Assembly (NCBI RefSeq): GCF_900103535.1
Contig: NZ_FNHQ01000011.1
Location: 1 to 64,000 of the forward strand
Direction of reading: 5' to 3'
Source: Megasphaera paucivorans
Lineage (GTDB): Bacteria; Bacillota; Negativicutes; Veillonellales; Megasphaeraceae
Length of the DNA stretch: 64,000 bases
Made by a program: the position numbers and the translations under genes. Under the pieces are notes generated by a model, which saw only the letters and a program-made list of their open reading frames with translations, did no database searches and was not told the origin of the DNA. Shown here piece after piece: positions 8,858 to 17,657 of this stretch (within the stretch, counting starts at the first letter, position 1; each line of letters begins with the position of its first letter).

Positions 8858-9836
8858 AACCATGCGGATGACCACTGTGCCACTGCCATGCATCGGCAAT
8901 AATATTTTCCACATCACTATATTGTGGCTGCCAACCGATGACTTTTTTTATTTTCTGAGATTCTGCCACAAGAACCGCCGGATCTCCGGCACGCCGCGGT
9001 GCTTCTTCTACAGTGAAATTCCTGCCCGTTATTTTTTTCGCTGCATCAATAATTTGCCGAACACTAAAACCATGCTGCGAACCTAGATTAAAAGATTGCG
9101 ATATCCCGCCCATAATGAGATAATCCAGTACCCGACAATGCGCATTTGCTAAATCAGTCACATGAATATAATCGCGAATGCAAGTACCATCTTCCGTCGG
9201 ATAATCGGTTCCGAATATTTTAATGCTTGATCTTTGTCCCAACGCCGTCTGCAGAACAAGTGGTATAAGGTGTGTTTCCGGCATATGGTCCTCCCCAATT
9301 GTACCATCATGATCGGCCCCCGCCGCATTAAAATAACGAAGCGCCGCATACCTTAACCCATAGGCACGACTGAATTGGGCCAACATGCGTTCAATCATAA
9401 GCTTGGTCTGCCCATAAACATTAGTAGGTTTATACGGCATATCTTCTGTAATTGGTATTTTTCCCGGTTCTCCATAAACCGCCGCTGTCGAAGAAAATAC
9501 AAAATACTGTACTCCAGCCTGCCGTGCCGCCTCTAAAAGGCAATAAGAGCCAACAATATTATTATCATAATATATGGTTGGATTATCCATTGATTCTCCA
9601 ACTTGACTGTGTGCAGCAAAATGAACAACAGCTTCTATTTTATTCAGTTCCATTATATCCCGAACCGTATCTATATGATGAATATCTTCCGTAATCAAGG
9701 TTACCTCTGCCGGCACAGCTTGACGATGTCCACGAGACAAATTATCCAATACGAGAACTCTATGCCCTTGTGCCAACAATGCTCTTACAGTATGGCTTCC
9801 AATATACCCAGCCCCACCAGTCACTAATATATGCAT
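8841..9836 (-). CDS. galE: UDP-glucose 4-epimerase
   Basis: GalE interconverts UDP-glucose and UDP-galactose with bound NAD, supplying galactose for surface polysaccharide. The 331-residue protein has the Rossmann motif TGGAGYIGSH at the N-terminus, the catalytic S-(24)-Y-x3-K pattern (FSSTAAVYG and YGQTKLMIE), RYFNAAGAD and RDYIHVTDLA, all typical of GalE. Length is normal. It begins five bases after the pgi stop, so the two are co-transcribed. Confidence 0.95.
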   Translation of the reverse strand: MHILVTGGAGYIGSHTVRALLAQGHRVLVLDNLSRGHRQAVPAEVTLITEDIHHIDTVRDIMELNKIEAVVHFAAHSQVGESMDNPTIYYDNNIVGSYCLLEAARQAGVQYFVFSSTAAVYGEPGKIPITEDMPYKPTNVYGQTKLMIERMLAQFSRAYGLRYAALRYFNAAGADHDGTIGEDHMPETHLIPLVLQTALGQRSSIKIFGTDYPTEDGTCIRDYIHVTDLANAHCRVLDYLIMGGISQSFNLGSQHGFSVRQIIDAAKKITGRNFTVEEAPRRAGDPAVLVAESQKIKKVIGWQPQYSDVENIIADAWQWHSGHPHGYGTSR

Positions 9837-9841
9837 CTATA

Positions 9842-11281
9842 TCATTCCTCCTGCAATTCTTTTAATTTTTGCTTCAAGAAAGATTTATAAACCTCCACCC
9901 CTGGTTGATCAAAGGCATCCACATTGGCAAACTCTCCTTCATAAGCAATAGATATACAAAGCATAAACATAAGCTCACCCAAGTGGAACGGGGTCAATTC
10001 TGGAATAATAAATGCTGCATTATATCGATTTTCTTTTGCCAACGCATACGCATTTGATTTTTGTGCGGCCTCCAATATACTGCTTAGCGGCAATCCGCTA
10101 AAAGAAGACAAGGCTCCATATTCATCATAAATATGTGGAACCACGATATCTTGCTGCCACTTTTTCACCACCACAAACTGCACGACCTTATTTAAAGGAC
10201 CTTCTTGATGTTCTTGTGTTTGAGCATGCATATCAGTTGTCCCGACAGCTACTACAGGAGTACGTCCGTAATGAATAATTTTACCATTTTTATCTACACG
10301 TTTTCCCAGTGATTCAGCGAGAAGTTGAACATACCATTCCGATAAAGATCTCAGGCAATCTCCATAGGGCATAAAAACTTCAATAGTACGTCCGTGATTA
10401 ACTCCCGCCAAATATTTCAAAACACTATTAAGAAGTGCCGGGTTTTTCCAAATATCTGCAGACTGGCAAAGCAAATCCATCGCTCTTGCTCCGGAAAGAA
10501 AAGATTGAAAATCAAACCCAATCAACGCTCCTACAATAAGTCCTACCTCTGAAAATACGCTAAACCGTCCGCCCACTCCGTCAGGCACACAAAAAACAGG
10601 CCATCCTGATTTGCGGGCAACTTCATGAAGAAGTGTTTCCCGACTCCCCGTATGAGGATCGGTAACAGCTATCACCGCTAGTTCAATACCACTATCTTCC
10701 AGTTCTTTTTTACAAATCATAAAATTTGACATCGGCTCAATAGTAGAACCCGACTTAGATATAACAACTGCCATAACCTTATATCCGATTTTACAGCGGC
10801 TGTCCGATTTAAGATATCGGATCAATTCATTAAGCCTATGGGAATCTACATTATTGCCGGCAAAAAAAACTTTAGGCCATCCGTTCCGTTCTACATCACT
10901 TTTCAAATTCCAAAATTCACCGCACTGCACATCGAACAAAACCTTTCCCCCTAGATATGAACCACCTATACCAAAGAAGATTACCGCATCAATTTGTCCT
11001 TTAACAGAACGTCCCAATTCCTCTAATGCCATCATCCGTTCCGGACTATTTATATTTCCCTCCGCTATATAAGGAAGCTGTGTGTACAAAACACGTTCCG
11101 GTTCTCCGTCTTTAGATACGTGTCCTGATACTATACCGGTTTTACGCATGTTCATTACTGTATGATGAGCTTTAGTATACACCGGGGAAAATTTTCCCAG
11201 TTCTTCTTCCGTAATTTTTCCCGGTCCATATAAATTTTCCGTGTCAAAAACAAACCCTGTTTCTAGTGTAATCCCCGACAT
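9842..11281 (-). CDS. pgi: Glucose-6-phosphate isomerase
   Basis: Pgi interconverts glucose-6-phosphate and fructose-6-phosphate. The 479-residue product contains the sugar-phosphate segment VISKSGSTIEPMSNF, the FFGIGGSYLGGKVLF motif, GGRFSVFSEVGL, and the catalytic His segment HAQTQEHQEGPLNK. I chose the ATG at 11281 (MSGITLETG) because AAGGGTAGTG stands before it; an in-frame start 30 bases upstream adds ten residues. It is the first gene of a pgi-galE-PilP-like-secretin run. Confidence 0.94.
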   Translation of the reverse strand: MSGITLETGFVFDTENLYGPGKITEEELGKFSPVYTKAHHTVMNMRKTGIVSGHVSKDGEPERVLYTQLPYIAEGNINSPERMMALEELGRSVKGQIDAVIFFGIGGSYLGGKVLFDVQCGEFWNLKSDVERNGWPKVFFAGNNVDSHRLNELIRYLKSDSRCKIGYKVMAVVISKSGSTIEPMSNFMICKKELEDSGIELAVIAVTDPHTGSRETLLHEVARKSGWPVFCVPDGVGGRFSVFSEVGLIVGALIGFDFQSFLSGARAMDLLCQSADIWKNPALLNSVLKYLAGVNHGRTIEVFMPYGDCLRSLSEWYVQLLAESLGKRVDKNGKIIHYGRTPVVAVGTTDMHAQTQEHQEGPLNKVVQFVVVKKWQQDIVVPHIYDEYGALSSFSGLPLSSILEAAQKSNAYALAKENRYNAAFIIPELTPFHLGELMFMLCISIAYEGEFANVDAFDQPGVEVYKSFLKQKLKELQEE

Positions 11282-11320
11282 TATAATCACTACCCTTCGC
11301 ATTCGATACATTCTGTTTTC

Positions 11321-11329
11321 ATTATACCA
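11321..11329 (-). promoter_or_regulatory. Extended -10 promoter for pgi
   Basis: TGGTATAAT on the minus strand, about 40 bases before the chosen pgi start. The -35 region is poor. Confidence 0.5.
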
Positions 11330-11525
11330 TAGCCAAAAGGAACATGCAGAAAAACCATTGTATCTGTTATTATTTTATTTTTAACTTTTAAGTCAATATA
11401 TCATGTATATTAATTTTATTCAATCCATTTCCTATTTTTTTAATTATTAAATGAAAATTTTAAGTTAGTTCCAATTAAATATTAATCTGTTTTTAACGCG
11501 GTCAACAAAAACAAGGTGTGCATAT

Positions 11526-11566
11526 AAAAAAAGCGATTCTGCCAACTTGGCGAATCACTTTTTTTA
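11526..11566 (-). terminator. Terminator of the amino-acid ABC operon
   Basis: On the minus strand AAAAAAAGTGATTCGCC...GGC-A-GAATCGCTTTTTTTAT forms a stem with a T tail, right after the ATPase stop codon. The A-rich left flank could also allow it to work in the plus direction. Confidence 0.75.
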
Positions 11567-12334
11567 TCAGAAGCGCAGCATAGATTTTAGAAAATTTTTA
11601 GTCCGTGCTGATTTAGGATGTTCAAAAATTTGTTCCGGCGTTCCTTCTTCTTCAATAATCCCTTCTGCCATAAATAAAATACGCTTAGAAACTTCTTTGG
11701 CAAAAGCCATTTCATGTGTAACAATAATCATCGTCATATTGTCATCAGCTAATTGCTTGATCGTCCGCAATACTTCCCCCGTTAATTCCGGATCCAATGC
11801 AGATGTCGGTTCATCAAAAAGCATAATGTCCGGATTCATTGCTAAAGCCCTGGCAATCGCTACTCGTTGTTTTTGTCCGCCAGACAGTCGAGAAGGATAA
11901 ACATTGCACTTATCCCATAAGCCCACTTTTTTAAGCAGTGCTTCTGCTATTGGCATTATTTCTTCTGTTTTCTTGCCTTGTACAACACGCGGAGCTTCCA
12001 GAATATTGTCGAGCACCGTCATATGTGGAAACAAATTAAAATGCTGAAAGCACATTCCCATACGAAGGCATATTTTATGCACTTGTGAAGAAGGTGCATA
12101 AATAGACCTGTTCACGCCCTGCGGCTGCCGTGTCATAACATCTCCGCCGACTATAATAGTACCTCCGTCAATAATTTCCAAATTGCATAAACAACGCAAA
12201 AATGTACTTTTCCCGCTTCCAGAAGGCCCTATAATGGAAACCACTTCCCCTTCTTCCACATGCATGGTACAATCTTTTAATACTTCTAAACTGCCAAATC
12301 TTTTATGTATGTGATCCATTTCAATTAAGCTCAT
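11567..12334 (-). CDS. Polar amino-acid ABC transporter ATPase (GlnQ/HisP family)
   Basis: This is the ATPase of a PAAT-family importer. The 255-residue protein has Walker [11 protein letters not shown]-loop, signature [15 protein letters not shown], Walker [15 protein letters not shown] and the switch His in IVTHEM. It contains a roughly ten-residue insertion ([16 protein letters not shown]) before the Q-loop that is common in some GlnQ relatives. It is the last gene of a four-gene operon: SBP, SBP, permease, ATPase. Substrate cannot be read from this subunit. Confidence 0.92.
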   Translation of the reverse strand: MSLIEMDHIHKRFGSLEVLKDCTMHVEEGEVVSIIGPSGSGKSTFLRCLCNLEIIDGGTIIVGGDVMTRQPQGVNRSIYAPSSQVHKICLRMGMCFQHFNLFPHMTVLDNILEAPRVVQGKKTEEIMPIAEALLKKVGLWDKCNVYPSRLSGGQKQRVAIARALAMNPDIMLFDEPTSALDPELTGEVLRTIKQLADDNMTMIIVTHEMAFAKEVSKRILFMAEGIIEEEGTPEQIFEHPKSARTKNFLKSMLRF

Positions 12335-12349
12335 AATTACATTCCTCTC

Positions 12350-13000
12350 TTATTCATCGTATACGGCATAGCGTGCTTCCAAATAGCTAAATATTTTTGT
12401 CAGGATGAATGTAAAAAACAGATAAAATAGGGCGGCGACAATAAATGCCGTTGTATCGAAATCTCGTTGTACAATAGAGCGTGTAATGCGCAAAATATCA
12501 TTCATTGCTAAAATATATACCAGAGAGGTATCTTTCAAAAGATTAATCGTTTCATTTGCTATCGGCGGCAAAACTCGTTTAACAACCTGCGGCAAAATAA
12601 TACGGCGCATAGTTTGTACATATGTCAGTCCTAACACCTTAGCGCCTTCATACTGTCCCCGTTCGATAGACTGAATACCGCCTCTAAAAATTTCCGCAAA
12701 ATACGCCGCATAATTAAATACAAACGCGATAATAGCGGCCGGAAAATCAGGAAGTCTTAATCCTTCAATAATAAACGGCAATCCATAATAAATAAACAAA
12801 ATCTGCAACATAAGCGGAGTACCGCGCATAACATAAATATAAGCACCCATAAACTTGCGTAAGGGAGTCAGTTCAGAAATACGAGCCAATGCCATGAATA
12901 TTCCCAAAGGCAGGCTTAACACAATTGTTATTACAAATATTTTCAAAGTAATTTGCAAACCTACAGCAACAGCAGGTACAATATTTAATAAATAATCCAT
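12350..13000 (-). CDS. Polar amino-acid ABC transporter permease
   Basis: The 216-residue membrane protein starts MDYLLNIVPAVAVGLQITLK and has about five helices and the EAA loop EGAKVLGLTYVQTMRRIILPQ that contacts the ATPase. It has the HisM/GlnP family signature (MRGTPLMLQILFIYYGLP). One permease gene is present, so the channel is probably a homodimer. It is separated from the binding-protein genes by a strong hairpin. Confidence 0.92.
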   Translation of the reverse strand: MDYLLNIVPAVAVGLQITLKIFVITIVLSLPLGIFMALARISELTPLRKFMGAYIYVMRGTPLMLQILFIYYGLPFIIEGLRLPDFPAAIIAFVFNYAAYFAEIFRGGIQSIERGQYEGAKVLGLTYVQTMRRIILPQVVKRVLPPIANETINLLKDTSLVYILAMNDILRITRSIVQRDFDTTAFIVAALFYLFFTFILTKIFSYLEARYAVYDE

Positions 13001-13056
13001 GTAAACACTCCTTACATAATACTATCCCGGTAAAAAAACAAAGCTTATAAATGCTT

Positions 13057-13084
13057 AAATGAGGGGCCATCTGGTCCCTCATTT
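13057..13084 (-). terminator. Intercistronic hairpin between SBP and permease genes
   Basis: AAATGAGGGGCC (13057-13068) and GGTCCCTCATTT (13073-13084) pair over 12 positions (one G-U) around a 4-base loop. On the minus strand only TTT AAGC follows. Position suggests partial termination or mRNA 3'-end protection that gives more binding protein than permease; this is inferred. Confidence 0.6.
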
Positions 13085-13112
13085 ATCAGCATTCAAAACC
13101 TATACTTTTAAT

Positions 13113-13919
13113 TTACTGCACAGGAATTGTAATATCTGTTTTAAACCATTTTTCCGATAACTTCTTCATTGTACCATCTGCACTCATTTCCTTCAATACA
13201 GAATTTAGTTTATTCACCAACACTGTATCATCCTGCCTCATTCCGACTCCAAACTCTTCATCCCCCATACTGCCTGCAAGTACTCGGAATTTTCCTTCTT
13301 TTTTGGTCATATAGTACCGGCCAACGACGCTATCGACTAAGACGCCATCCGTACGTCCTACTTCCAAATCCATCAAAGCTGCCACAAAATCACCGTACAA
13401 TTTCACATCTTGTAAGGAATTTTTAAAACCTTGGTCTTTATCCAACGCATCTACAGAACTGCTTCCTTCCTGCGTACCAATAACTTTCCCTTTCAAATCA
13501 TCCTTGGTCTGAATTGATGAATCTGCCCGAACAATAAGGATCTGCGCATTCTTCATATACGGTTTAGAAAAAGCAATTTGTTTTTTACGGCTATCTGTAA
13601 TAGTAAGACCATTCCACAGCATATCTACTTTTTTACTCTTTAAAGCAGCTTCCTTACTATCCCAATCAATCGGTTTAAATTCAACCTTTACACCCATCCG
13701 CTTTGCCGCTTCATTAGCTAAATCAATATCAAAACCAATAAGCTTGCCGCTTTCATCCCGAAAACCCATCGGCGGAAAATTATCATCAAGACCAATAACA
13801 ATTTTATCGGGCATTTTTTGACTATCTTGTTTCTGCGATTGACTTCCGCATCCAGCAATCAGAATTGCGGCGGTAACTGCAATCATACCTGCTAAAGCCG
13901 TTTTTTTCCAATTCATCAT
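13113..13919 (-). CDS. Amino-acid ABC transporter substrate-binding lipoprotein 1
   Basis: The product is 268 residues with a lipoprotein signal (ILIAGC, Cys near residue 25) and a SBP_bac_3 domain: IVIGLDDNFPPMGFRD, GFDIDLANEAAKRMG, EFKPIDWDSKEAALKSKKVDM, ending EKWF. It would capture a polar amino acid outside the inner membrane. It is a paralogue of the gene immediately upstream, sharing most motifs, and has a strong AGGAGG site five to eight bases before its ATG-ATG start. Confidence 0.93.
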   Translation of the reverse strand: MMNWKKTALAGMIAVTAAILIAGCGSQSQKQDSQKMPDKIVIGLDDNFPPMGFRDESGKLIGFDIDLANEAAKRMGVKVEFKPIDWDSKEAALKSKKVDMLWNGLTITDSRKKQIAFSKPYMKNAQILIVRADSSIQTKDDLKGKVIGTQEGSSSVDALDKDQGFKNSLQDVKLYGDFVAALMDLEVGRTDGVLVDSVVGRYYMTKKEGKFRVLAGSMGDEEFGVGMRQDDTVLVNKLNSVLKEMSADGTMKKLSEKWFKTDITIPVQ

Positions 13920-13933
13920 GATATCCTCCTATA

Positions 13934-14731
13934 TTACATGGACACGTCCATGCCAAACCATTTTTCTGAAATTTTTGTTGATGTACCATCTTTATGCATT
14001 TCTTCTAAAACCTTATCAAGCTTTGCCTTCAATTCTGTATCATCCTTACGCATCCCCACGCCACTTGGAATATCAGGGTATCCTACATCAATAATGCGAA
14101 AATCCGATTTATTCTTTGTCATGAAATACCCTGCTGAGGTCTTAGCAACAACAACGGCATCAATGCGCCCAACTTGAAGATCCATAAAGGAAGTAACATT
14201 ATCAGAATATGTTTTTAATTCTTTAAAAGAATCTCTTAATTCCGGTTCTTGATTAATTGCTTCAAGTCCAGTACTGCCTTGCTGCGTACCAACAATTTTA
14301 CCAGCTAAGTCCGCTTTACCCTTGATAGGCGAATCTGCACGAACCAGCAATATCTGTGGACCATTTTCATAAGGTCGGGAAAACAGAATATTTTTTTCTC
14401 GTTCGGGAGTAATAGATAACCCATTCCAAATCGCATCAATTTTTTTACTTTTTAACTCTGTTTCTTTACTATCCCAATCAATAGGTTTGAATTCAACCTC
14501 AATCCCTAAGCGTTTTGCTGCTTCCTTAGCCATATCAATATCAAAACCGACCAGCTCACCGCTTTCGTTATGAAAGCCAAAGGGAGGGAAATTATCATCA
14601 AGTCCGATAACAATCTTATTTTTCTGTGCCGTTGCTCCAGAATCTGCTTTCTTTTGATCGCCGCAGCCAACAGCAAAAAAAACAACCATACTTGCCGCAA
14701 GCCCGGCAACAGCTAATTTTTTCCAATTCAT
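13934..14731 (-). CDS. Amino-acid ABC transporter substrate-binding lipoprotein 2
   Basis: This 265-residue SBP_bac_3 lipoprotein (lipobox FFAVGC) starts MNWKKLAVAGLAASM, and shares with its downstream paralogue the stretches NKIVIGLDDNFPP, GFDIDMAKEAAKRLG and VEFKPIDWDSKE. I chose the ATG at 14731, which has AAGGAG upstream; a longer in-frame ORF has no such support. Divergence is mainly in the second half, so the two proteins may bind different amino acids and feed one permease. Confidence 0.92.
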   Translation of the reverse strand: MNWKKLAVAGLAASMVVFFAVGCGDQKKADSGATAQKNKIVIGLDDNFPPFGFHNESGELVGFDIDMAKEAAKRLGIEVEFKPIDWDSKETELKSKKIDAIWNGLSITPEREKNILFSRPYENGPQILLVRADSPIKGKADLAGKIVGTQQGSTGLEAINQEPELRDSFKELKTYSDNVTSFMDLQVGRIDAVVVAKTSAGYFMTKNKSDFRIIDVGYPDIPSGVGMRKDDTELKAKLDKVLEEMHKDGTSTKISEKWFGMDVSM

Positions 14732-14770
14732 GAGGACATCGCTCCTTGTATTGTTAGAATCAATATAAAT

Positions 14771-14822
14771 ATTGTACTTTATTTTGGTAAAACAGGAAAG
14801 TATTTTTGTAATCCAAAAATAC
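14771..14822 (-). promoter_or_regulatory. Promoter region with palindromic operator before the SBP-permease-ATPase operon
   Basis: A possible -10 TACAAT is at 14771-14776 (minus strand). Upstream of it, GTATTTTTG (14800-14808) and CAAAAATAC (14814-14822) form a perfect 9-bp inverted repeat with a 5-base spacer, placed where a repressor would cover the -35 region. No T-run-dependent terminator role fits because no gene on this strand ends just upstream; the nearest (14892) ends 70 bases away, so an upstream terminator role cannot be fully excluded. Confidence 0.5.
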
Positions 14823-14891
14823 ATATTTATGACAATTTATCTTGTATTATCTAAACAATTCGACATTTTTCTCAATTTTATAAACTATTTT

Positions 14892-15377
14892 TCATTTTTC
14901 TTGTTCTTTTTTGATTCTTTGAATAACTGCCTGTTTGTTCTTAGAAGATAAAAACTGCAGATGAATAGGCAATACAGCTATACCGCCCTCTTCAGGCGCT
15001 CCCAGTTGAATTTCCCGCCAATCATCTGAAATGCTAAAAATATTTTCATACGGAATAAATACCAGCGACTTCTCTTCGTGGGTTTGTTCATCTATAAATT
15101 CACGAAGAGACATAAATTGCCTCCGTACAATAATTCCTTTCTCTGTCACATAGCATATGATATCGCGTTGCCGATGAATGCGCCATAAACAAAAAACAAG
15201 GACGCCCATATTATCTAATTTTGAAAAAAAAGTTGGTTCCGGCAACATATCCCAGAGAAAATATGCTCCAACAAGGGTAAATATAAGTTGCATAAACATC
15301 GAAAAAATACGGGAATTTTCATATTTTTCTTCTATTTCCCCACAGGAAAATCGTTGCATCAATCCTAATTTATCCAT
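14892..15377 (-). CDS. Membrane protein of unknown function
   Basis: I do not recognise this 161-residue protein. It has two predicted membrane helices (about residues 24-46, FSMFMQLIFTLVGAYFLWDM, and 53-66, MGVLVFCLW) and a soluble C-terminal half with beta-strand character (ICYVTEKGIIVRRQF, LVFIPYENIFSISDDW) that recalls bacterial PH-like domains. The start ATG has AAAGGGAG upstream. It stands alone between the amino-acid importer and a divergent GntR regulator. Confidence 0.75.
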   Translation of the reverse strand: MDKLGLMQRFSCGEIEEKYENSRIFSMFMQLIFTLVGAYFLWDMLPEPTFFSKLDNMGVLVFCLWRIHRQRDIICYVTEKGIIVRRQFMSLREFIDEQTHEEKSLVFIPYENIFSISDDWREIQLGAPEEGGIAVLPIHLQFLSSKNKQAVIQRIKKEQEK

Positions 15378-15471
15378 AAGATCTCCCTTTACCTATAATT
15401 ATGTATTCAAAATATCTCACTTTTATTTTACACTATTTACGAATTGTCTGTCAGTTTTAGTGGTATTTGTG

Positions 15472-15480
15472 TGGTATAAT
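15472..15480 (+). promoter_or_regulatory. Extended -10 promoter for the GntR regulator gene
   Basis: TGGTATAAT ends 41 bases before the ATG at 15522. No consensus -35 at the normal distance. Confidence 0.5.
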
Positions 15481-15521
15481 AATTGCAAACCTATTTAGTA
15501 GTACTATTAAGGGGGATAATC

Positions 15522-16229
15522 ATGACAAACCCAAATCAACGTTCATTAAAAACACAAATTTATCATATTATAAAAAAAAGATTATTAGACCAAATATATC
15601 AAGACGGCCAAATTCTTACAGAAAGAAAACTCTCAGAAGAGCTTAATGTCAGCCGTACTCCCGTTCGGGAAGCTATGCAGCGTTTACAAAAAGAAGGCTG
15701 GGTTCAATATGTCCGCAACAAGGGTATTATTGTAAAAAGCATGGATGCCAGCGATCTTATTCATATTTTTCAAATCCGCACTGCCTTAGAAATTTTAGCA
15801 GTTAAATTGGCTTGCTCGCGTATTAACTCTGACCAGCTTCAATTACTGCGTCTGTCATTAATACAACAAGCAGGAAAAAAAGAAGGGACTATGCCCGATT
15901 ATCAAAAATTTATTCTTTATGATACAGAATTTCATAATATTATTATTGATGCTGCAGGAAACATGATGCTGCGGTCTATTATTGATGAAATTCGCGATAA
16001 GATCAAACGAACCGGCATAAATTCACTATACAGCCGCAAGAGCCGCATTGCTGAAGCTGTTACGGAACACACAGCAATCGTTGATGCATTGGAAATCAAA
16101 GATATAGACAGCGCCTGCCAAGCCATGGAAAAACATTTGGATATTTGTTATACCTCTGCATACGGCTATATTGTCCGGCCTGAAATTCAAAAGCAGCACA
16201 GCGCAGAAAAGGGAGATATTCATGGATAG
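15522..16229 (+). CDS. GntR-family transcriptional regulator, FadR subgroup (FCD domain)
   Basis: The 235-residue protein has an N-terminal winged helix (ILTERKLSEELNVSRTPVREAMQRLQKEGWV, read in parts) and an all-helical FCD ligand domain with D-x3-H and two further His (YDTEFHNIII, EAVTEHTAIV, EKHLDICY) that usually hold a metal and a carboxylate ligand such as lactate, gluconate or fatty acyl-CoA. The ATG at 15522 has GGGGG before it. It overlaps queG by eight bases. Its ligand is unknown; the FCD type makes it a candidate regulator for lut genes elsewhere in the window. Confidence 0.9.
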   Translation: MTNPNQRSLKTQIYHIIKKRLLDQIYQDGQILTERKLSEELNVSRTPVREAMQRLQKEGWVQYVRNKGIIVKSMDASDLIHIFQIRTALEILAVKLACSRINSDQLQLLRLSLIQQAGKKEGTMPDYQKFILYDTEFHNIIIDAAGNMMLRSIIDEIRDKIKRTGINSLYSRKSRIAEAVTEHTAIVDALEIKDIDSACQAMEKHLDICYTSAYGYIVRPEIQKQHSAEKGDIHG

Positions 16230-17094
16230 TAACCGTCTTAAAAAGTATGCCCGCTCTTTAGGGTTGGATTGTCTTGGCATTACTTCTTCCGAATTAATCA
16301 TCCCTGCGGAGGGGAAAAAAATTTGTCCGTTGGCTGCCGGCCAAGGTATAGAGCGGTATACACCGCAAGCTTTATTAAAAAATTGTCGTGCTGTTATCGT
16401 CGTTTTATTTCCTTATTATGTACCTACAGCGGAACCGAGCAATTTGTCTATATACACACAAAGTCTGGATTACCATCTCATTATACAAAACTATTTAAAA
16501 CTTCTCCAACATTTTATGGAACAAGAATATCCGCAAAGCAATCATTACCTTTGTGCAGATACGTCTCCTCTTTGTGACCGATATCTTGCCCATCAAGCTG
16601 GTCTAGGCTTTATTGGTGATAATAATTGTTTTATCCATCCTATCTATGGGTCTTATTGTTTTATTGGCAGTTTATTAACAACAGTCCCCCTAATTCCCGA
16701 TAAGCCGCTTACAAAAGAATGTTTTCACTGCGGTGCCTGCCGTAAAATCTGTCCGGGAAATTGCTTTATTAATTCTGACTATAATTATGAATGCTGCAAA
16801 TCTTATTTAACACAAAAAAAAGGCGACTTAACGCCGCCTGAAATTGCAATTATAAAAAAAACTTCTCTTATTTTCGGTTGTGATGAATGTCAGCGCGTTT
16901 GTCCCCATAATCGATATATTCCAATCACTCCAATCTCGGAATTTCGCAAAGATAGAATTCTGCAGTTACGACGGACGGAACTACTTTCGCTAACAAATAC
17001 TCAATTTCGCAGAACGTATGGAAATCGTGCTTTCGCTTGGCGTGGAAAATCGATATTACTGCGAAATTTAGAGTATATGGATAAAGAGCTCTAA
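16222..17094 (+). CDS. queG: Epoxyqueuosine reductase
   Basis: QueG performs the last step of queuosine synthesis in tRNA (epoxyqueuosine to queuosine) with cobalamin and two 4Fe-4S clusters. The 290-residue product starts MDSNRLKKYARSLGLD, has the CDRYLAHQAGLGFIGDN core, and two cluster motifs CFHCGACRKICP with a nearby Cys, and CDECQRVCPHN. It starts inside the end of the GntR gene (8-base overlap, GGGAG upstream), so the two are translated together. It converges on the Yip1 gene with overlapping stops. Confidence 0.92.
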   Translation: MDSNRLKKYARSLGLDCLGITSSELIIPAEGKKICPLAAGQGIERYTPQALLKNCRAVIVVLFPYYVPTAEPSNLSIYTQSLDYHLIIQNYLKLLQHFMEQEYPQSNHYLCADTSPLCDRYLAHQAGLGFIGDNNCFIHPIYGSYCFIGSLLTTVPLIPDKPLTKECFHCGACRKICPGNCFINSDYNYECCKSYLTQKKGDLTPPEIAIIKKTSLIFGCDECQRVCPHNRYIPITPISEFRKDRILQLRRTELLSLTNTQFRRTYGNRAFAWRGKSILLRNLEYMDKEL

Positions 17095-17657
17095 AAACCC
17101 TTAACTAATGTTAATACGCTAAAAGCAAACCATATAACAAGAATAATAATCACACAAACAACGATAATCATCGGCATGCATACCGCCAGTGTGCTGCGGG
17201 CCGTACTCATACCATAAGCAGATCGAACTGCCAATACAGATAAAACCAGCGTCCACAGCAACGATGCAATTGATATGAAATGAACCAGAATCGATGGTAA
17301 AATAAATAGTAAGCTTTCTGCTAATGTAGCAAAATTAAGAGGTATATTAGAAAATCCCAATCCCGCCGCTAATGCTTTTATAGTACCGCTGCCTCCTAAA
17401 AGGCAGGAAATTCCATGGATGAAAATAATCTGAAGAATAAAACACACACATCCAAAAAGCAAAGCTCCGAATGCCGCTCCTATATGAGCGCCTGACAATT
17501 GGACTATCGCTGACACACAAGGAAGTATTAGTGTAAATATCCAAATTAACACTCCTTCACGAAGCCGCCTTTCCTGCACAATTTTATCCAGTGTGACTTT
17601 GGGCTTTGTAATAAGGTCATACGTATATTCCAGCGTATCTAAAATCAAAGATCTCAT
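17091..17657 (-). CDS. Yip1-domain membrane protein
   Basis: This 188-residue protein has five or six hydrophobic helices and the Yip1 pattern (short soluble N-terminus with KPKVTLDKIV then membrane segments). Bacterial Yip1 proteins have no settled function. The ATG overlaps the sppA stop (ATGA), so the two genes are translationally coupled. Its stop overlaps the queG stop on the other strand. Confidence 0.75.
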   Translation of the reverse strand: MRSLILDTLEYTYDLITKPKVTLDKIVQERRLREGVLIWIFTLILPCVSAIVQLSGAHIGAAFGALLFGCVCFILQIIFIHGISCLLGGSGTIKALAAGLGFSNIPLNFATLAESLLFILPSILVHFISIASLLWTLVLSVLAVRSAYGMSTARSTLAVCMPMIIVVCVIIILVIWFAFSVLTLVKGF

